A stretch of 64,000 nucleotides of DNA, taken from assembly GCA_037893225.1 (NCBI GenBank), contig JAZGUH010000451.1, positions 1,754,001 through 1,818,000 of the forward strand, written 5' to 3'. A program made the translations under genes and the position numbers. Within the stretch, counting starts at the first letter, position 1; each line of letters starts with the position of its first letter. A model generated the notes under the pieces. It was not told the DNA's origin. It searched no databases and was given only the letters and a program-made list of their open reading frames with translations. Source of the DNA: Hippasteria phrygiana. Lineage: Eukaryota > Echinodermata > Asteroidea > Valvatida > Goniasteridae. Shown piece by piece: positions 40,486-53,103 of this stretch.

Positions 40486-40941
40486 GGGAGAACGCACACA
40501 GAGTTCACAGGAAGAAATTTGTTGCGAGGTTTGAATTTTCTCGAAGAGTTCTAACGCTGTGAAGCTGGCGATGGTCTCAAATTGTTGCGCTAGATCTAAG
40601 CTACCAATACGTGTGAAAATTGCTGGATTTGGTCAATATCCCAATGAATTATGAACAGGGAAAGGAGGGGCGTTCATCTGAAAATTTGGCAAACGTTAAG
40701 CAGTCACAATGCAGTAAACGGGAGAACGCACAAAGAGTTCACAGGAAAAAAATGTTGCGAGGTTTGAATTTTCTCGAAGAGTTCTAACGCTGTGAAGCTG
40801 GCGATGGTCTCAAATTGTTGCGCTAGATCTAAGCTACCCATACGTGTGAAAATTACTGGATTTGGTGAATATTTCATTCAATTATGAACAGGGAAAGGAG
40901 GGTCGTTCATCTGAAAATGTGGCAAACGTTAAGCAGTCACA
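40486..40941 (+). repeat. Two-monomer junction before the tandem 6-mers
   Basis: A 'gggagaac/cacagg/taccaa/ttgctgg/cccaatgaatt' monomer and an A7 short monomer (40709-40941). The first combines left-hand diagnostic bases of one subtype with right-hand bases of another, consistent with an exchange point between the duplicated block and the 6-mer array. Confidence 0.7.
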
Positions 40942-43900
40942 ATGCAGTAAACGGAAGAACGCACACAGAGTTCACAGGAAGACATTTGTTGCGAGGTTTG
41001 AATTTTCTCGAAGAGTTCTAACGCTGTGAAGCTGGCGATGGTCTCAAATTGTTGCGCTAGATCTAAGCTACCCATACGTGTGAAAATTACTGGATTTGGT
41101 GAATATCCCATTCAATTATGAACAGGGAAAGGAGGGGCGTTCATCTGAAAATGTGGCAAACGTTAAGCAATCACAATGCAGTAAACGGAAGAACGCACAC
41201 AGAGTTCACCGGAAGAAATTTGTTGCGAGGTTTGAATTTTCTCGAAGAGTTCTAACGCTGTGAAGCTGGCGATGGTCTCAAATTGTTGCGCTAGATCTAA
41301 GCTACCCATACGTGTGAAAATTACTGGATTTGGTGAATATTTCATTCAATTATGAACAGGGAAAGGAGGGGCGTTCATCTGAAAATGTGGCAAACGTTAA
41401 GCAGTCACAATGCAGTAAACGGAAGAACGCACACAGAGTTCACGGGAAGAAATTTGTTGCGAGGTTTGAATTTTCTCGAAGAGTTCTAACGCTGTGAAGC
41501 TGGCGATAGTCTCAAATTGTTGCGCTAGATCTAAGCTACCAATACGTGTGAAAATTGCTAGATTTGGTCAATATCCCAATAAATTATGAACAGGGAAAGG
41601 AGGGGCGTTCATCTGAAAATGTGGCAAACGTTAAGCAGTCACAATGCAGTAAACGGAAGAACGCACACAGAGTTCACGGAAAGAAATTTGTTGCGAGGTT
41701 TGAATTTTCTCGAAGAGTTCTAACGCTGTGAAGCTGGCGATGGTCTGAAATTGTTGCGCTATATCTAAGCTACCCATACGTGTGAAAATTGCTGGATTTG
41801 GTCAATATCCTATTAAATTATGAACAGGGAAAGGAGGGGCGTTCGTCTGAAAATTTGGCAAACGTTAAGCAGCCACAATGCAGTAAACGGGAGAACGCAC
41901 ACAGAGTTCACGGGAAGAAATTTGTTGCGAGGTTTGAATTTTCTGGAAGAGTTCTAACGCTGTGAAGCTGGCGATAGTCTCAAATTGTTGCGCTAGATCT
42001 AAGCTACCAATACGTGTGAAAATTGCTGGATTTGGTCAATATCCCAATAAATTATGAACAGGGAAAGGAGGGGCGTTCATCTGAAAATTTGGCAAACGTT
42101 AAGCAGTCACAATGCAGTAAACGGGAGAACGCACAAAGAGTTCACAGGAAAAAAATGTTGCGAGGTTTGAATTTTCTCGAAGAGTTCTAACGCTGTGAAG
42201 CTGGCGATGGTCTCAAATTGTTGCGCTAGATCTAAGCTACCCATACGTGTGAAAATTACTGGATTTGGTGAATATTTCATTCAATTATGAACAGGGAAAG
42301 GAGGGTCGTTCATCTGAAAATGTGGCAAACGTTAAGCAGTCACAATGCAGTAAACGGAAGAACGCACACAGAGTTCACAGGAAGACATTTGTTGCGAGGT
42401 TTGAATTTTCTCGAAGAGTTCTAACGCTGTGAAGCTGGCGATGGTCTCAAATTGTTGCGCTAGATCTAAGCTACCCATACGTGTGAAAATTACTGGATTT
42501 GGTGAATATCCCATTCAATTATGAACAGGGAAAGGAGGGGCGTTCATCTGAAAATGTGGCAAACGTTAAGCAATCACAATGCAGTAAACGGAAGAACGCA
42601 CACAGAGTTCACCGGAAGAAATTTGTTGCGAGGTTTGAATTTTCTCGAAGAGTTCTAACGCTGTGAAGCTGGCGATGGTCTCAAATTGTTGCGCTAGATC
42701 TAAGCTACCCATACGTGTGAAAATTACTGGATTTGGTGAATATTTCATTCAATTATGAACAGGGAAAGGAGGGGCGTTCATCTGAAAATGTGGCAAACGT
42801 TAAGCAGTCACAATGCAGTAAACGGAAGAACGCACACAGAGTTCACGGGAAGAAATTTGTTGCGAGGTTTGAATTTTCTCGAAGAGTTCTAACGCTGTGA
42901 AGCTGGCGATAGTCTCAAATTGTTGCGCTAGATCTAAGCTACCAATACGTGTGAAAATTGCTAGATTTGGTCAATATCCCAATAAATTATGAACAGGGAA
43001 AGGAGGGGCGTTCATCTGAAAATGTGGCAAACGTTAAGCAGTCACAATGCAGTAAACGGAAGAACGCACACAGAGTTCACGGAAAGAAATTTGTTGCGAG
43101 GTTTGAATTTTCTCGAAGAGTTCTAACGCTGTGAAGCTGGCGATGGTCTGAAATTGTTGCGCTATATCTAAGCTACCCATACGTGTGAAAATTGCTGGAT
43201 TTGGTCAATATCCTATTAAATTATGAACAGGGAAAGGAGGGGCGTTCGTCTGAAAATTTGGCAAACGTTAAGCAGCCACAATGCAGTAAACGGGAGAACG
43301 CACACAGAGTTCACGGGAAGAAATTTGTTGCGAGGTTTGAATTTTCTGGAAGAGTTCTAACGCTGTGAAGCTGGCGATAGTCTCAAATTGTTGCGCTAGA
43401 TCTAAGCTACCAATACGTGTGAAAATTGCTGGATTTGGTCAATATCCCAATAAATTATGAACAGGGAAAGGAGGGGCGTTCATCTGAAAATTTGGCAAAC
43501 GTTAAGCAGTCACAATGCAGTAAACGGGAGAACGCACAAAGAGTTCACAGGAAAAAAATGTTGCGAGGTTTGAATTTTCTCGAAGAGTTCTAACGCTGTG
43601 AAGCTGGCGATGGTCTCAAATTGTTGCGCTAGATCTAAGCTACCCATACGTGTGAAAATTACTGGATTTGGTGAATATTTCATTCAATTATGAACAGGGA
43701 AAGGAGGGTCGTTCATCTGAAAATGTGGCAAACGTTAAGCAGTCACAATGCAGTAAACGGAAGAACGCACACAGAGTTCACAGGAAGAAATTTGTTGCGA
43801 GGTTTGAATTTTCTCGAAGAGTTCTAACGCTGTGAAGCTGGCGATGGTCTCAAATTGTTGCGCTAGATCTAAGCTACCCATACGTGTGAAAATTACTGGA

Positions 43901-45150
43901 TTTGGTGAATATCCCATTCAATTATGAACAGGGAAAGGAGGGGCGTTCATCTGAAAATGTGGCAAACGTTAAGCAATCACAATGCAGTAAACGGAAGAAC
44001 GCACACAGAGTTCACCGGAAGAAATTTGTTGCGAGGTTTGAATTTTCTCGAAGAGTTCTAACGCTGTGAAGCTGGCGATGGTCTCAAATTGTTGCGCTAG
44101 ATCTAAGCTACCCATACGTGTGAAAATTACTGGATTTGGTGAATATTTCATTCAATTATGAACAGGGAAAGGAGGGGCGTTCATCTGAAAATGTGGCAAA
44201 CGTTAAGCAGTCACAATGCAGTAAACGGAAGAACGCACACAGAGTTCACGGGAAGAAATTTGTTGCGAGGTTTGAATTTTCTCGAAGAGTTCTAACGCTG
44301 TGAAGCTGGCGATAGTCTCAAATTGTTGCGCTAGATCTAAGCTACCAATACGTGTGAAAATTGCTAGATTTGGTCAATATCCCAATAAATTATGAACAGG
44401 GAAAGGAGGGGCGTTCATCTGAAAATGTGGCAAACGTTAAGCAGTCACAATGCAGTAAACGGAAGAACGCACACAGAGTTCACGGAAAGAAATTTGTTGC
44501 GAGGTTTGAATTTTCTCGAAGAGTTCTAACGCTGTGAAGCTGGCGATGGTCTGAAATTGTTGCGCTATATCTAAGCTACCCATACGTGTGAAAATTGCTG
44601 GATTTGGTCAATATCCTATTAAATTATGAACAGGGAAAGGAGGGGCGTTCGTCTGAAAATTTGGCAAACGTTAAGCAGCCACAATGCAGTAAACGGGAGA
44701 ACGCACACAGAGTTCACGGGAAGAAATTTGTTGCGAGGTTTGAATTTTCTGGAAGAGTTCTAACGCTGTGAAGCTGGCGATAGTCTCAAATTGTTGCGCT
44801 AGATCTAAGCTACCAATACGTGTGAAAATTGCTGGATTTGGTCAATATCCCAATAAATTATGAACAGGGAAAGGAGGGGCGTTCATCTGAAAATTTGGCA
44901 AACGTTAAGCAGTCACAATGCAGTAAACGGGAGAACGCACAAAGAGTTCACAGGAAAAAAATGTTGCGAGGTTTGAATTTTCTCGAAGAGTTCTAACGCT
45001 GTGAAGCTGGCGATGGTCTCAAATTGTTGCGCTAGATCTAAGCTACCCATACGTGTGAAAATTACTGGATTTGGTGAATATTTCATTCAATTATGAACAG
45101 GGAAAGGAGGGTCGTTCATCTGAAAATGTGGCAAACGTTAAGCAGTCACA
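40942..45150 (+). repeat. Hexameric HOR, 1403 bp, three tandem copies
   Basis: Units 40942-42344, 42345-43747 and 43748-45150, same order as 32989-34391. All three share 'gttcgtctg' (41841, 43246 and 44649 area), a change I saw nowhere else in the window, so they descend from one amplified unit. The first two share 'gaagacatttg' with 32989-34391, while the third has 'gaagaaatttg' there. Each ends with an A7 monomer, giving 1403 rather than 1404 bp. The last part of unit three is also the start of the right-hand copy of the 36-mer duplication. Confidence 0.9.
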
Positions 45151-48100
45151 ATGCAGTAAACGGAAGAACGCACACAGAGTTCACAGGAAGAAATTTGTTG
45201 CGAGGTTTGAATTTTCTCGAAGAGTTCTAACGCTGTGAAGCTGGCGATGGTCTCAAATTGTTGCGCTAGATCTAAGCTACCCATACGTGTGAAAATTACT
45301 GGATTTGGTGAATATCCCATTCAATTATGAACAGGGAAAGGAGGGGCGTTCATCTGAAAATGTGGCAAACGTTAAGCAATCACAATGCAGTAAACGGAAG
45401 AACGCACACAGAGTTCACCGGAAGAAATTTGTTGCGAGGTTTGAATTTTCTCGAAGAGTTCTAACGCTGTGAAGCTGGCGATGGTCTCAAATTGTTGCGC
45501 TAGATCTAAGCTACCCATACGTGTGAAAATTGCTAGATTTGGTCAATATCCCAATAAATTATGAACAGGGAAAGGAGGGGCGTTCATCTGAAAATGTGGC
45601 AAACGTTAAGCAGTCACAATGCAGTAAACGGGAGAACGCACACAGAGTTCACAGGAAGAAATTTGTTGCGAGGTTTGAATTTTTTCGAAGAGTTCTAACG
45701 CTGTGAAGCTGGCGATGGTCTCAAATTGTTGCGCTAGATCTAAGCTACCCATACGTGTGAAAATTACTGGATTTGGTCAATATCCCATTCAATTATGAAC
45801 AGGGAAAGGAGGGGCGTTCATCTGAAAATGTGGCAAACGTTAAGCAGTCACAATGCAGTAAACGGAAGAACGCACACAGAGTTCACAGGAAGAAATTTGT
45901 TGCGAGGTTTGAATTTTCTCGAAGAGTTCTCACGCTATGAAGCTGGCGATGGTCTCAAATTGTTGCGCTAGATCTAAGCTACCCATACGTGTGAACATTA
46001 CTGGATTTGGTCAATATCCCATTCAAATATGAACAGGGAAAGGAGGGTCGTTCATCTGAAAATGTGGCAAACGTTAAGCAGTCACAATGCAGTAAACGGA
46101 AGAACGCACACAGAGTTCACAGGAAGAAATTTGTTGCGAGGTTTGAATTTTCTCGAAGAGTTCTAACGCTGTGAAGCTGGCGATGGTCTCAAATTGTTGC
46201 GCTAGATCTAAGCTACCCATACGTGTGAAAATTACTGGATTTGGTGAATATTTCATTCAATTATGAACAGGGAAAGGAGGGTCGTTCATCTGAAAATGTG
46301 GCAAACGTTAAGCAGTCACAATGCAGTAAACGGAAGAACGCACACAGAGTTCACAGGAAGAAATTTGTTGCGAGGTTTGAATTTTCTCGAAGAGTTCTAA
46401 CGCTGTGAAGCTGGCGATGGTCTCAAATTGTTGCGCTAGATCTAAGCTACCCATACGTGTGAAAATTACTGGATTTGGTGAATATCCCATTCAATTATGA
46501 ACAGGGAAAGGAGGGGCGTTCATCTGAAAATGTGGCAAACGTTAAGCAATAACAATGCAGTAAACGGAAGAACGCACACAGAGTTCACTGGAAGAAATTT
46601 GTTGCGAGGTTTGAATTTTCTCGAAGAGTTCTAACGCTGTGAAGCTGGCGATGGTCTCAAATTGTTGCGCTAGATCTAAGCTACCAATACGTGAGAAAAT
46701 TGCTAGATTTGGTGAATATCCCAATAAATTATGAACAGGGAAAGGAGGGGCGTTCATCTGAAAATGTGGCAAACGTTAAGCAGTCACAATGCAGTAAACG
46801 GGAGAACGCACACAGAGTTCACAGGAAGAAATTTGTTGCGAGGTTTGAATTTTCTCGAAGAGTTCTAACGCTGTGAAGCTGGCGATGGTCTCAAATTGTT
46901 GCGCTAGATCTAAGCTACCCATACGTGTGAAAATTACTGGATTTGGTGAATATCCCATTCAATTATGAACAGGGAAAGGAGGGGCGTTCATCTGAAAATG
47001 TGGCAAACGTTAAGCAGTCACAATGCAGTAAACGGAAGAACGTACACAGAGTTCACCGGAAGAAATTTGTTGCGAGGTTTGAATTTTCTGGAAGAGTTCT
47101 AACGCTGTGAAGCTGGCGATGGTCTCAAATTGTTGCGCTAGATCTAAGCTACCAATACGTGTGAAAATTGCTAGATTTGGTCAATATCCCAATAAATTAT
47201 GAACAGGGAAAGGAGGGGCGTTCATCTGAAAATGTGGCAAACGTTAAGCAGTCACAATGCAGTAAACGGGAGAACGCACACAGAGTTCACAGGAAGAAAT
47301 TTGTTGCGAGGTTTGAATTTTCTCGAAGAGTTCTAACGCTGTGAAGCTGGCGATGGTCTGAAATTGTTGCGCTAGATCTAAGCTACCCATACGTGTGAAA
47401 ATTACTGGATTTGGTGAATATTTCATTCAATTATGAACAGGGAAAGGAGGGGCGTTCATCTGAAAATGTGGCAAACGTTAAGCAGTCACAATGCAGTAAA
47501 CGGAAGAACGCACACAGAGTTCACAGGAAGAAATTTGTTGCGAAGTTTGAATTTTCTCGAAGAGTTCTAACGCTGTGAAGCTGGCGATGGTCTCAAATTG
47601 TTGCGCTAGATCTAAGCTACCCATACGTGTGAAAATTACTGGATTTGGTGAATATCCCATTCAATTATGAACAGGGAAAGGAGGGGCGTTCATCTGAAAA
47701 TGTGGCAAACGTTAAGCAGTCACAATGCAGTAAACGGAAGAACGTACACAGAGTTCACCGGAAGAAATTTGTTGCGAGGTTTGAATTTTCTGGAAGAGTT
47801 CTAACGCTGTGAAGCTGGCGATGGTCTCAAATTGTTGCGCTAGATCTAAGCTACCAATACGTGTGAAAATTGCTAGATTTGGTCAATATCCCAATAAATT
47901 ATGAACAGGGAAAGGAGGGGCGTTCATCTGAAAATGTGGCAAACGTTAAGCAGTCACAATGCAGTAAACGGGAGAACGCACACAGAGTTCACAGGAAGAA
48001 ATTTGTTGCGAGGTTTGAATTTTCTCGAAGAGTTCTAACGCTGTGAAGCTGGCGATGGTCTGAAATTGTTGCGCTAGATCTAAGCTACCCATACGTGTGA

Positions 48101-48905
48101 AAATTACTGGATTTGGTGAATATCCCATTCAATTATGAACAGGGAAAGGAGGGGCGTTCATCTGAAAATGTGGCAAACGTTAAGCAGTCACAATGCAGTA
48201 AACGGAAGAACGTACACAGAGTTCACCGGAAGAAATTTGTTGCGAGGTTTGAATTTTCTGGAAGAGTTCTAACGCTGTGAAGCTGGCGATGGTCTCAAAT
48301 TGTTGCGCTAGATCTAAGCTACCAATACGTGTGAAAATTGCTAGATTTGGTCAATATCCCAATAAATTATGAACAGGGAAAGGAGGGGCGTTCATCTGAA
48401 AATGTGGCAAACGTTAAGCAGTCACAATGCAGTAAACGGGAGAACGCACACAGAGTTCACAGGAAGAAATTTGTTGCGAGGTTTGAATTTTCTCGAAGAG
48501 TTCTAACGCTGTGAAGCTGGCGATGGTCTGAAATTGTTGCGCTAGATCTAAGCTACCCATACGTGTGAAAATTACTGGATTTGGTGAATATTTCATTCAA
48601 TTATGAACAGGGAAAGGAGGGGCGTTCATCTGAAAATGTGGCAAACGTTAAGCAGTCACAATGCAGTAAACGGAAGAACGCACACAGAGTTCACAGGAAG
48701 AAATTTGTTGCGAAGTTTGAATTTTCTCGAAGAGTTCTAACGCTGTGAAGCTGACGATGGTCTCAAATTGTTGCGCTAGATCTAAGCTACCCATACGTGT
48801 GAAAATTACTGGATTTGGTGAATATCCCATTCAATTATGAACAGGGAAAGGAGGGGCGTTCATCTGAAAATGTGGCAAACGTTAAGCAGTCACAATGCAG
48901 TAAAC
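44520..48905 (+). repeat. Large duplicated block, right copy (about 4.4 kb)
   Basis: Copy of 36100-40485 at +8420 bp with four differences noted. It overlaps the end of the third 6-mer unit. After 48905 it continues with 'gtacac/tctgg' monomers where the left copy has switched to another type. The right copy therefore extends the local 5-mer pattern further than the left one does. Confidence 0.88.
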
Positions 48906-50064
48906 GGAAGAACGTACACAGAGTTCACCGGAAGAAATTTGTTGCGAGGTTTGAATTTTCTGGAAGAGTTCTAACGCTGTGAAGCTGGCGATGGTCTCAA
49001 ATTGTTGCGCTAGATCTAAGCTACCAATACGTGTGAAAATTGCTAGATTTGGTCAATATCCCAATAAATTATGAACAGGGAAAGGAGGGGCGTTCATCTG
49101 AAAATGTGGCAAACGTTAAGCAGTCACAATGCAGTAAACGGGAGAACGCACACAGAGTTCACAGGAAGAAATTTGTTGCGAGGTTTGAATTTTCTCGAAG
49201 AGTTCTAACGCTGTGAAGCTGGCGATGGTCTCAAATTGTTGCGCTAGATCTAAGCTACCCATACGTGTGAAAATTACTGGATTTGTTGAATATTTCATTC
49301 AATTATGAACAGGGAAAGGAGGGTCGTTCATCTGAAAATGTGGCAAACGTTAAGCAGTCACAATGCAGTAAACGGAAGAACGCACACAGAGTTCACAGGA
49401 AGAAATTTGTTGCGAGGTTTGAATTTTCTCGAAGAGTTCTAACGCTGTGAAGCTGGCGATGGTCTCAAATTGTTGCGCTAGATCTAAGCTACCCATACGT
49501 GTGAAAATTACTGGATTTGGTGAATATCCCATTCAATTATGAACAGGGAAAGGAGGGGCGTTCATCTGAAAATGTGGCAAACGTTAAGCAATCACAATGC
49601 AGTAAACGGAAGAACGCACACAGAGTTCACCGGAAGAAATTTGTTGCGAGGTTTGAATTTTCTCGAAGAGTTCTAACGCTGTGAAGCTGGCGATGGTCTC
49701 AAATTGTTGCGCTAGATCTAAGCTACCAATACGTGTGAAAATTGCTAGATTTGGTCAATATCCCAATAAATTATGAACAGGGAAAGGAGGGGCGTTCATC
49801 TGAAAATGTGGCAAACGTTAAGCAGTCACAATGCAGTAAACGGAAGAACGCACACAGAGTTCACCGGAAGAAATTTGTTGCGAGGTTTGAATTTTCTCGA
49901 AGAGTTCTAACGCTGTGAAGCTGGCGATAGTCTCAAATTGTTGCGCTAGATCTAAGCTACCAATACGTGTGAAAATTGCTGGATTTGGTCAATATCCCAA
50001 TAAATTATGAACAGGGAAAGGAGGGGCGTTCATCTGAACATTTGGCAAACGTTAAGCAGTCACA
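48906..50064 (+). repeat. Mixed monomers before the second 6-mer family
   Basis: About five monomers: the rest of a 'gtacac/tctgg/ttgctag' copy, a 'gggagaac/cagg' monomer with private 'gatttgttgaatatttc' (about 49285), a 'gtgaatatccc' monomer, a 'caatcac-caccgg/taccaa/ttgctag' monomer, and a 'caccgg/gatag/cccaataaatt/gaacattt' monomer (49831-50064), which is the closing type of the next HOR. Confidence 0.78.
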
Positions 50065-50182
50065 ATGCAGTAAACGGGAGAACGCACACAGAGTTCAGGG
50101 GAAAAATATGTTGCGAGGTTTGAATTTTCTCGAAGAGTTCTCACGCTATGAAGCTGGCGATGGTCTCAAATTGTTGCGCTAG
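49976..50182 (+). other. Non-coding 68-codon plus-strand frames across 1-bp deletions
   Basis: Frames beginning at a TTG in 'aaaattgctgg' or 'aaaattgctag' read into the next monomer. A 1-bp deletion there shifts them into a frame that stays open to 'ttgcgctag'. They occur at 49976, 51379, 54184, 56757, 60032 and 61903, exactly where a 'ttcagggg' or 'gggaatttt' short monomer follows. The frame exists only because of the indel. I do not regard it as a gene. Confidence 0.8.
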
Positions 50183-50297
50183 ATCTAAGCTACCCATACG
50201 TGTGAAAATGACTGGATTTGGTGAATATCCCATTCAAATATGAACAGGGAAAGGAGGGGCGTTCATCTGAAAATGTGGCAAACGTTAAGCAGTCACA
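50065..50297 (+). repeat. 233-bp 'ttcagggg' monomer (three copies)
   Basis: Left part 'gttcagggg' followed by 'aaaaatatg' (50065-50297), 'aaaaagattttg' (51468-51700) or 'aaaaagatg' (54273-54505). Each is one base shorter than the normal segment. Right part 'aaaatgactgg' and 'cattcaaatatg'. The three copies differ from each other in the short segment although they occupy the same place in successive 6-mer HOR copies. Confidence 0.85.
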
Positions 50298-52869
50298 ATG
50301 CAGTAAACGGAAGAACGCACACAGAGTTCACAGGAAGAAATTTGTTGCGAGGTTTGAATTTTCTCGAAGAGTTCTAACGCTGTGAAGCTGGCGATGGTCT
50401 CAAATTGTTGCGCTAGATCTAAGCTACCAATACGTGTGAAAATTGCTAGATTTGGTCAATATCCCAATAAATTATGAACAGGGAAAGGAGAGGCGTTCAT
50501 CTGAAAATGTGGCAAACGTTAAGCAGTCACAATGCAGTAAACGGGAGAACGCACACAGAGTTCACAGGAAGAAATTTGTTGCGAGGTTTGAATTTTCTCG
50601 AAGAGTTCTAACGCTGTGAAGCTGGCGATGGTCTGAAATTGTTGCGCTATATCTAAGCTACCCATACGTGTGAAAATTGCTGGATTTGGTCAATATCCTA
50701 TTAAATTATGAACAGGGAAAGGAGGGGCGTTCATCTGAAAATTTGGCAAACGTTAAGCAGCCACAATGCAGTAAACGGGAGAACGCACACAGAGTTCACG
50801 GGAAGAAATTTGTTGCGAGGTTTGAATTTTCTCGAAGAGTTCTAACGCTGTGAAGCTGGCGATGGTCTGAAATTGTTGCGCTAGATCTAAGCTACCAATA
50901 CGTGTGAAAATTGCTGGATTTGGTCAATATCCCAATAAATTATGAACAGGGAAAGGAGGGGCGTTCATCTGAAAATTTGGCAAACGTTAAGCAGTCACAA
51001 TGCAGTAAACGGGAGAACGCAAACAGAGTTCACAGGAAAAAAAATGTTGCGAGGTTTGAATTTTCTCGAAGAGTTCTAACGCTGTGAAGCTGGCGATGGT
51101 CTCAAACTGTTGCACTAGATCTAAGCTACCCATACGTGTGAAAATTACTGGATTTGGTGAATATTTCATTCAATTATGAACAGGGAAAGGAGGGGCGTTC
51201 ATCTGAAAATGTGGCAAACGTTAAGCAGTCACAATGCAGTAAACGGAAGAACGCACACAGAGTTCACCGGAAGAAATTTGTTGCGAGGTTTGAATTTTCT
51301 CGAAGAGTTCTAACGCTGTGAAGCTGGCGATAGTCTCAAATTGTTGCGCTAGATCTAAGCTACCAATACGTGTGAAAATTGCTGGATTTGGTCAATATCC
51401 CAATAAATTATGAACAGGGAAAGGAGGGGCGTTCATCTGAACATTTGGCAAACGTTAAGCAGTCACAATGCAGTAAACGGGAGAACGCACACAGAGTTCA
51501 GGGGAAAAAGATTTTGCGAGGTTTGAATTTTCTCGAAGAGTTCTCACGCTATGAAGCTGGCGATGGTCTCAAATTGTTGCGCTAGATCTAAGCTACCCAT
51601 ACGTATGAAAATGACTGGATTTGGTCAATATCCCATTCAAATATGAACAGGGAAAGGAGGGTCGTTCATCTGAAAATGTGGCAAACGTTAAGCAATCACA
51701 ATGCAGTAAACGGAAGAACGCACACAGAGTTCACCAGAAGAAATTTGTTGCGAGGTTTGAATTTTCTCGAAGAGTTCTAACGCTGTGAAGCTGGCGATGG
51801 TCTCAAATTGTTGCGCTATATCTAAGCTACCAATACGTGTGAAAATTGCTAGATTTGGTCAATATCCCAATAAATTATGAACAGGGAAAGGAGGGGCGTT
51901 CATCTGAAAATGTGGCAAACGTTAAGCAGTCACAATGCAGTAAACGGGAGAACGCACACAGAGTTCACAGGAAGAAATTTGTTGCGAGGTTTGAATTTTC
52001 TCGAAGAGTTCTAACGCTGTGAAGCTGGCGATGGTCTCAAATTGTTGCGCTAGATCTAAGCTACCCATACGTGTGAAAATTACTGGATTTGGTCAATATC
52101 CCATTCAATTATGAACAGGGAAAGGAGGGGCGTTCATCTGAAAATTTGGCAAACGTTAAGGAGTCACAATGCAGTAAACGGAAGAACGCACACAGAGTTC
52201 ACGGAAAGAAATTTGTTGCGAGGTTTGAATTTTCTCGAAGAGTTCTAACGCTGTGAAGCTGGCGATGGTCTGAAATTGTTGCGCTATATCTAAGCTACCC
52301 ATACGTGTGAAAATTGCTGGATTTGGTCAATATCCTATTAAATTATGAACAGGGAAAGGAGGGGCGTTTATCTGAAAATTTGGCAAACGTTAAGCAGTCA
52401 CAATGCAGTAAACGGGAGAACGCAAACAGAGTTCACAGGAAAAAAATGTTGCGAGGTTTGAATTTTCTCGAAGAGTTCTAACGCTGTGAAGCTGGCGATG
52501 GTCTCAAACTGTTGCGCTAGATCTAAGCTACCCATACGTGTGAAAATTACTGGATTTGGTGAATATTTCATTCAATTATGAACAGGGAAAGGAGGGGCGT
52601 TCATCTGAAAATGTGGCAAACGTTAAGCAGTCACAATGCAGTAAACGGAAGAACGCACACAGAGTTCACCGGAAGAAATTTGTTGCGAGGTTTGAATTTT
52701 CTCGAAGAGTTCTAACGCTGTGAAGCTGGCGATAGTCTCAAATTGTTGCGCTAGATCTAAGCTACCAATACGTGTGAAAATTGCTGGATTTGGTCAATAT
52801 CCCAATAAATTATGAACAGGGAAAGGAGGGTCGTTCATCTGAAAATGTGGCAAACGTTAAGCAGTCACA

Positions 52870-53103
52870 ATGCAGTAAACGGAAGAACGCACACAGAGTT
52901 CACCGGAAGAAATTTGTTGCGAGGTTTGAATTTTCTCGAAGAGTTCTAACGCTGTGAAGCTGGCGATAGTCTCAAATTGTTGCGCTAGATCTAAGCTACC
53001 CATACGTGTGAAAATGACTGGATTTGGTCAATATCCCATTCAAATATGAACAGGGAAAGGAGGGTCGTTCATCTGAAAATGTGGCAAACGTTAAGCAATC
53101 ACA
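52870..53103 (+). repeat. Hybrid monomer at the start of the third 6-mer copy
   Basis: The left half ('caccggaag', full-length 'gaaatttg', 'gctgtg', 'gatag') is the preceding 'gatag' subtype. The right half ('tacccatacg', 'aaaatgactgg', 'caaatatg', 'gagggtcg') is the short 'ttcagggg' subtype found at this place in the other copies. The monomer is 234 bp because the 1-bp deletion of the expected subtype has been replaced. The monomer before it also ends in 'gagggtcg/aaaatgtgg' instead of 'gaggggcg/gaacattt', so the altered tract spans the junction of two monomers. Confidence 0.75.
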
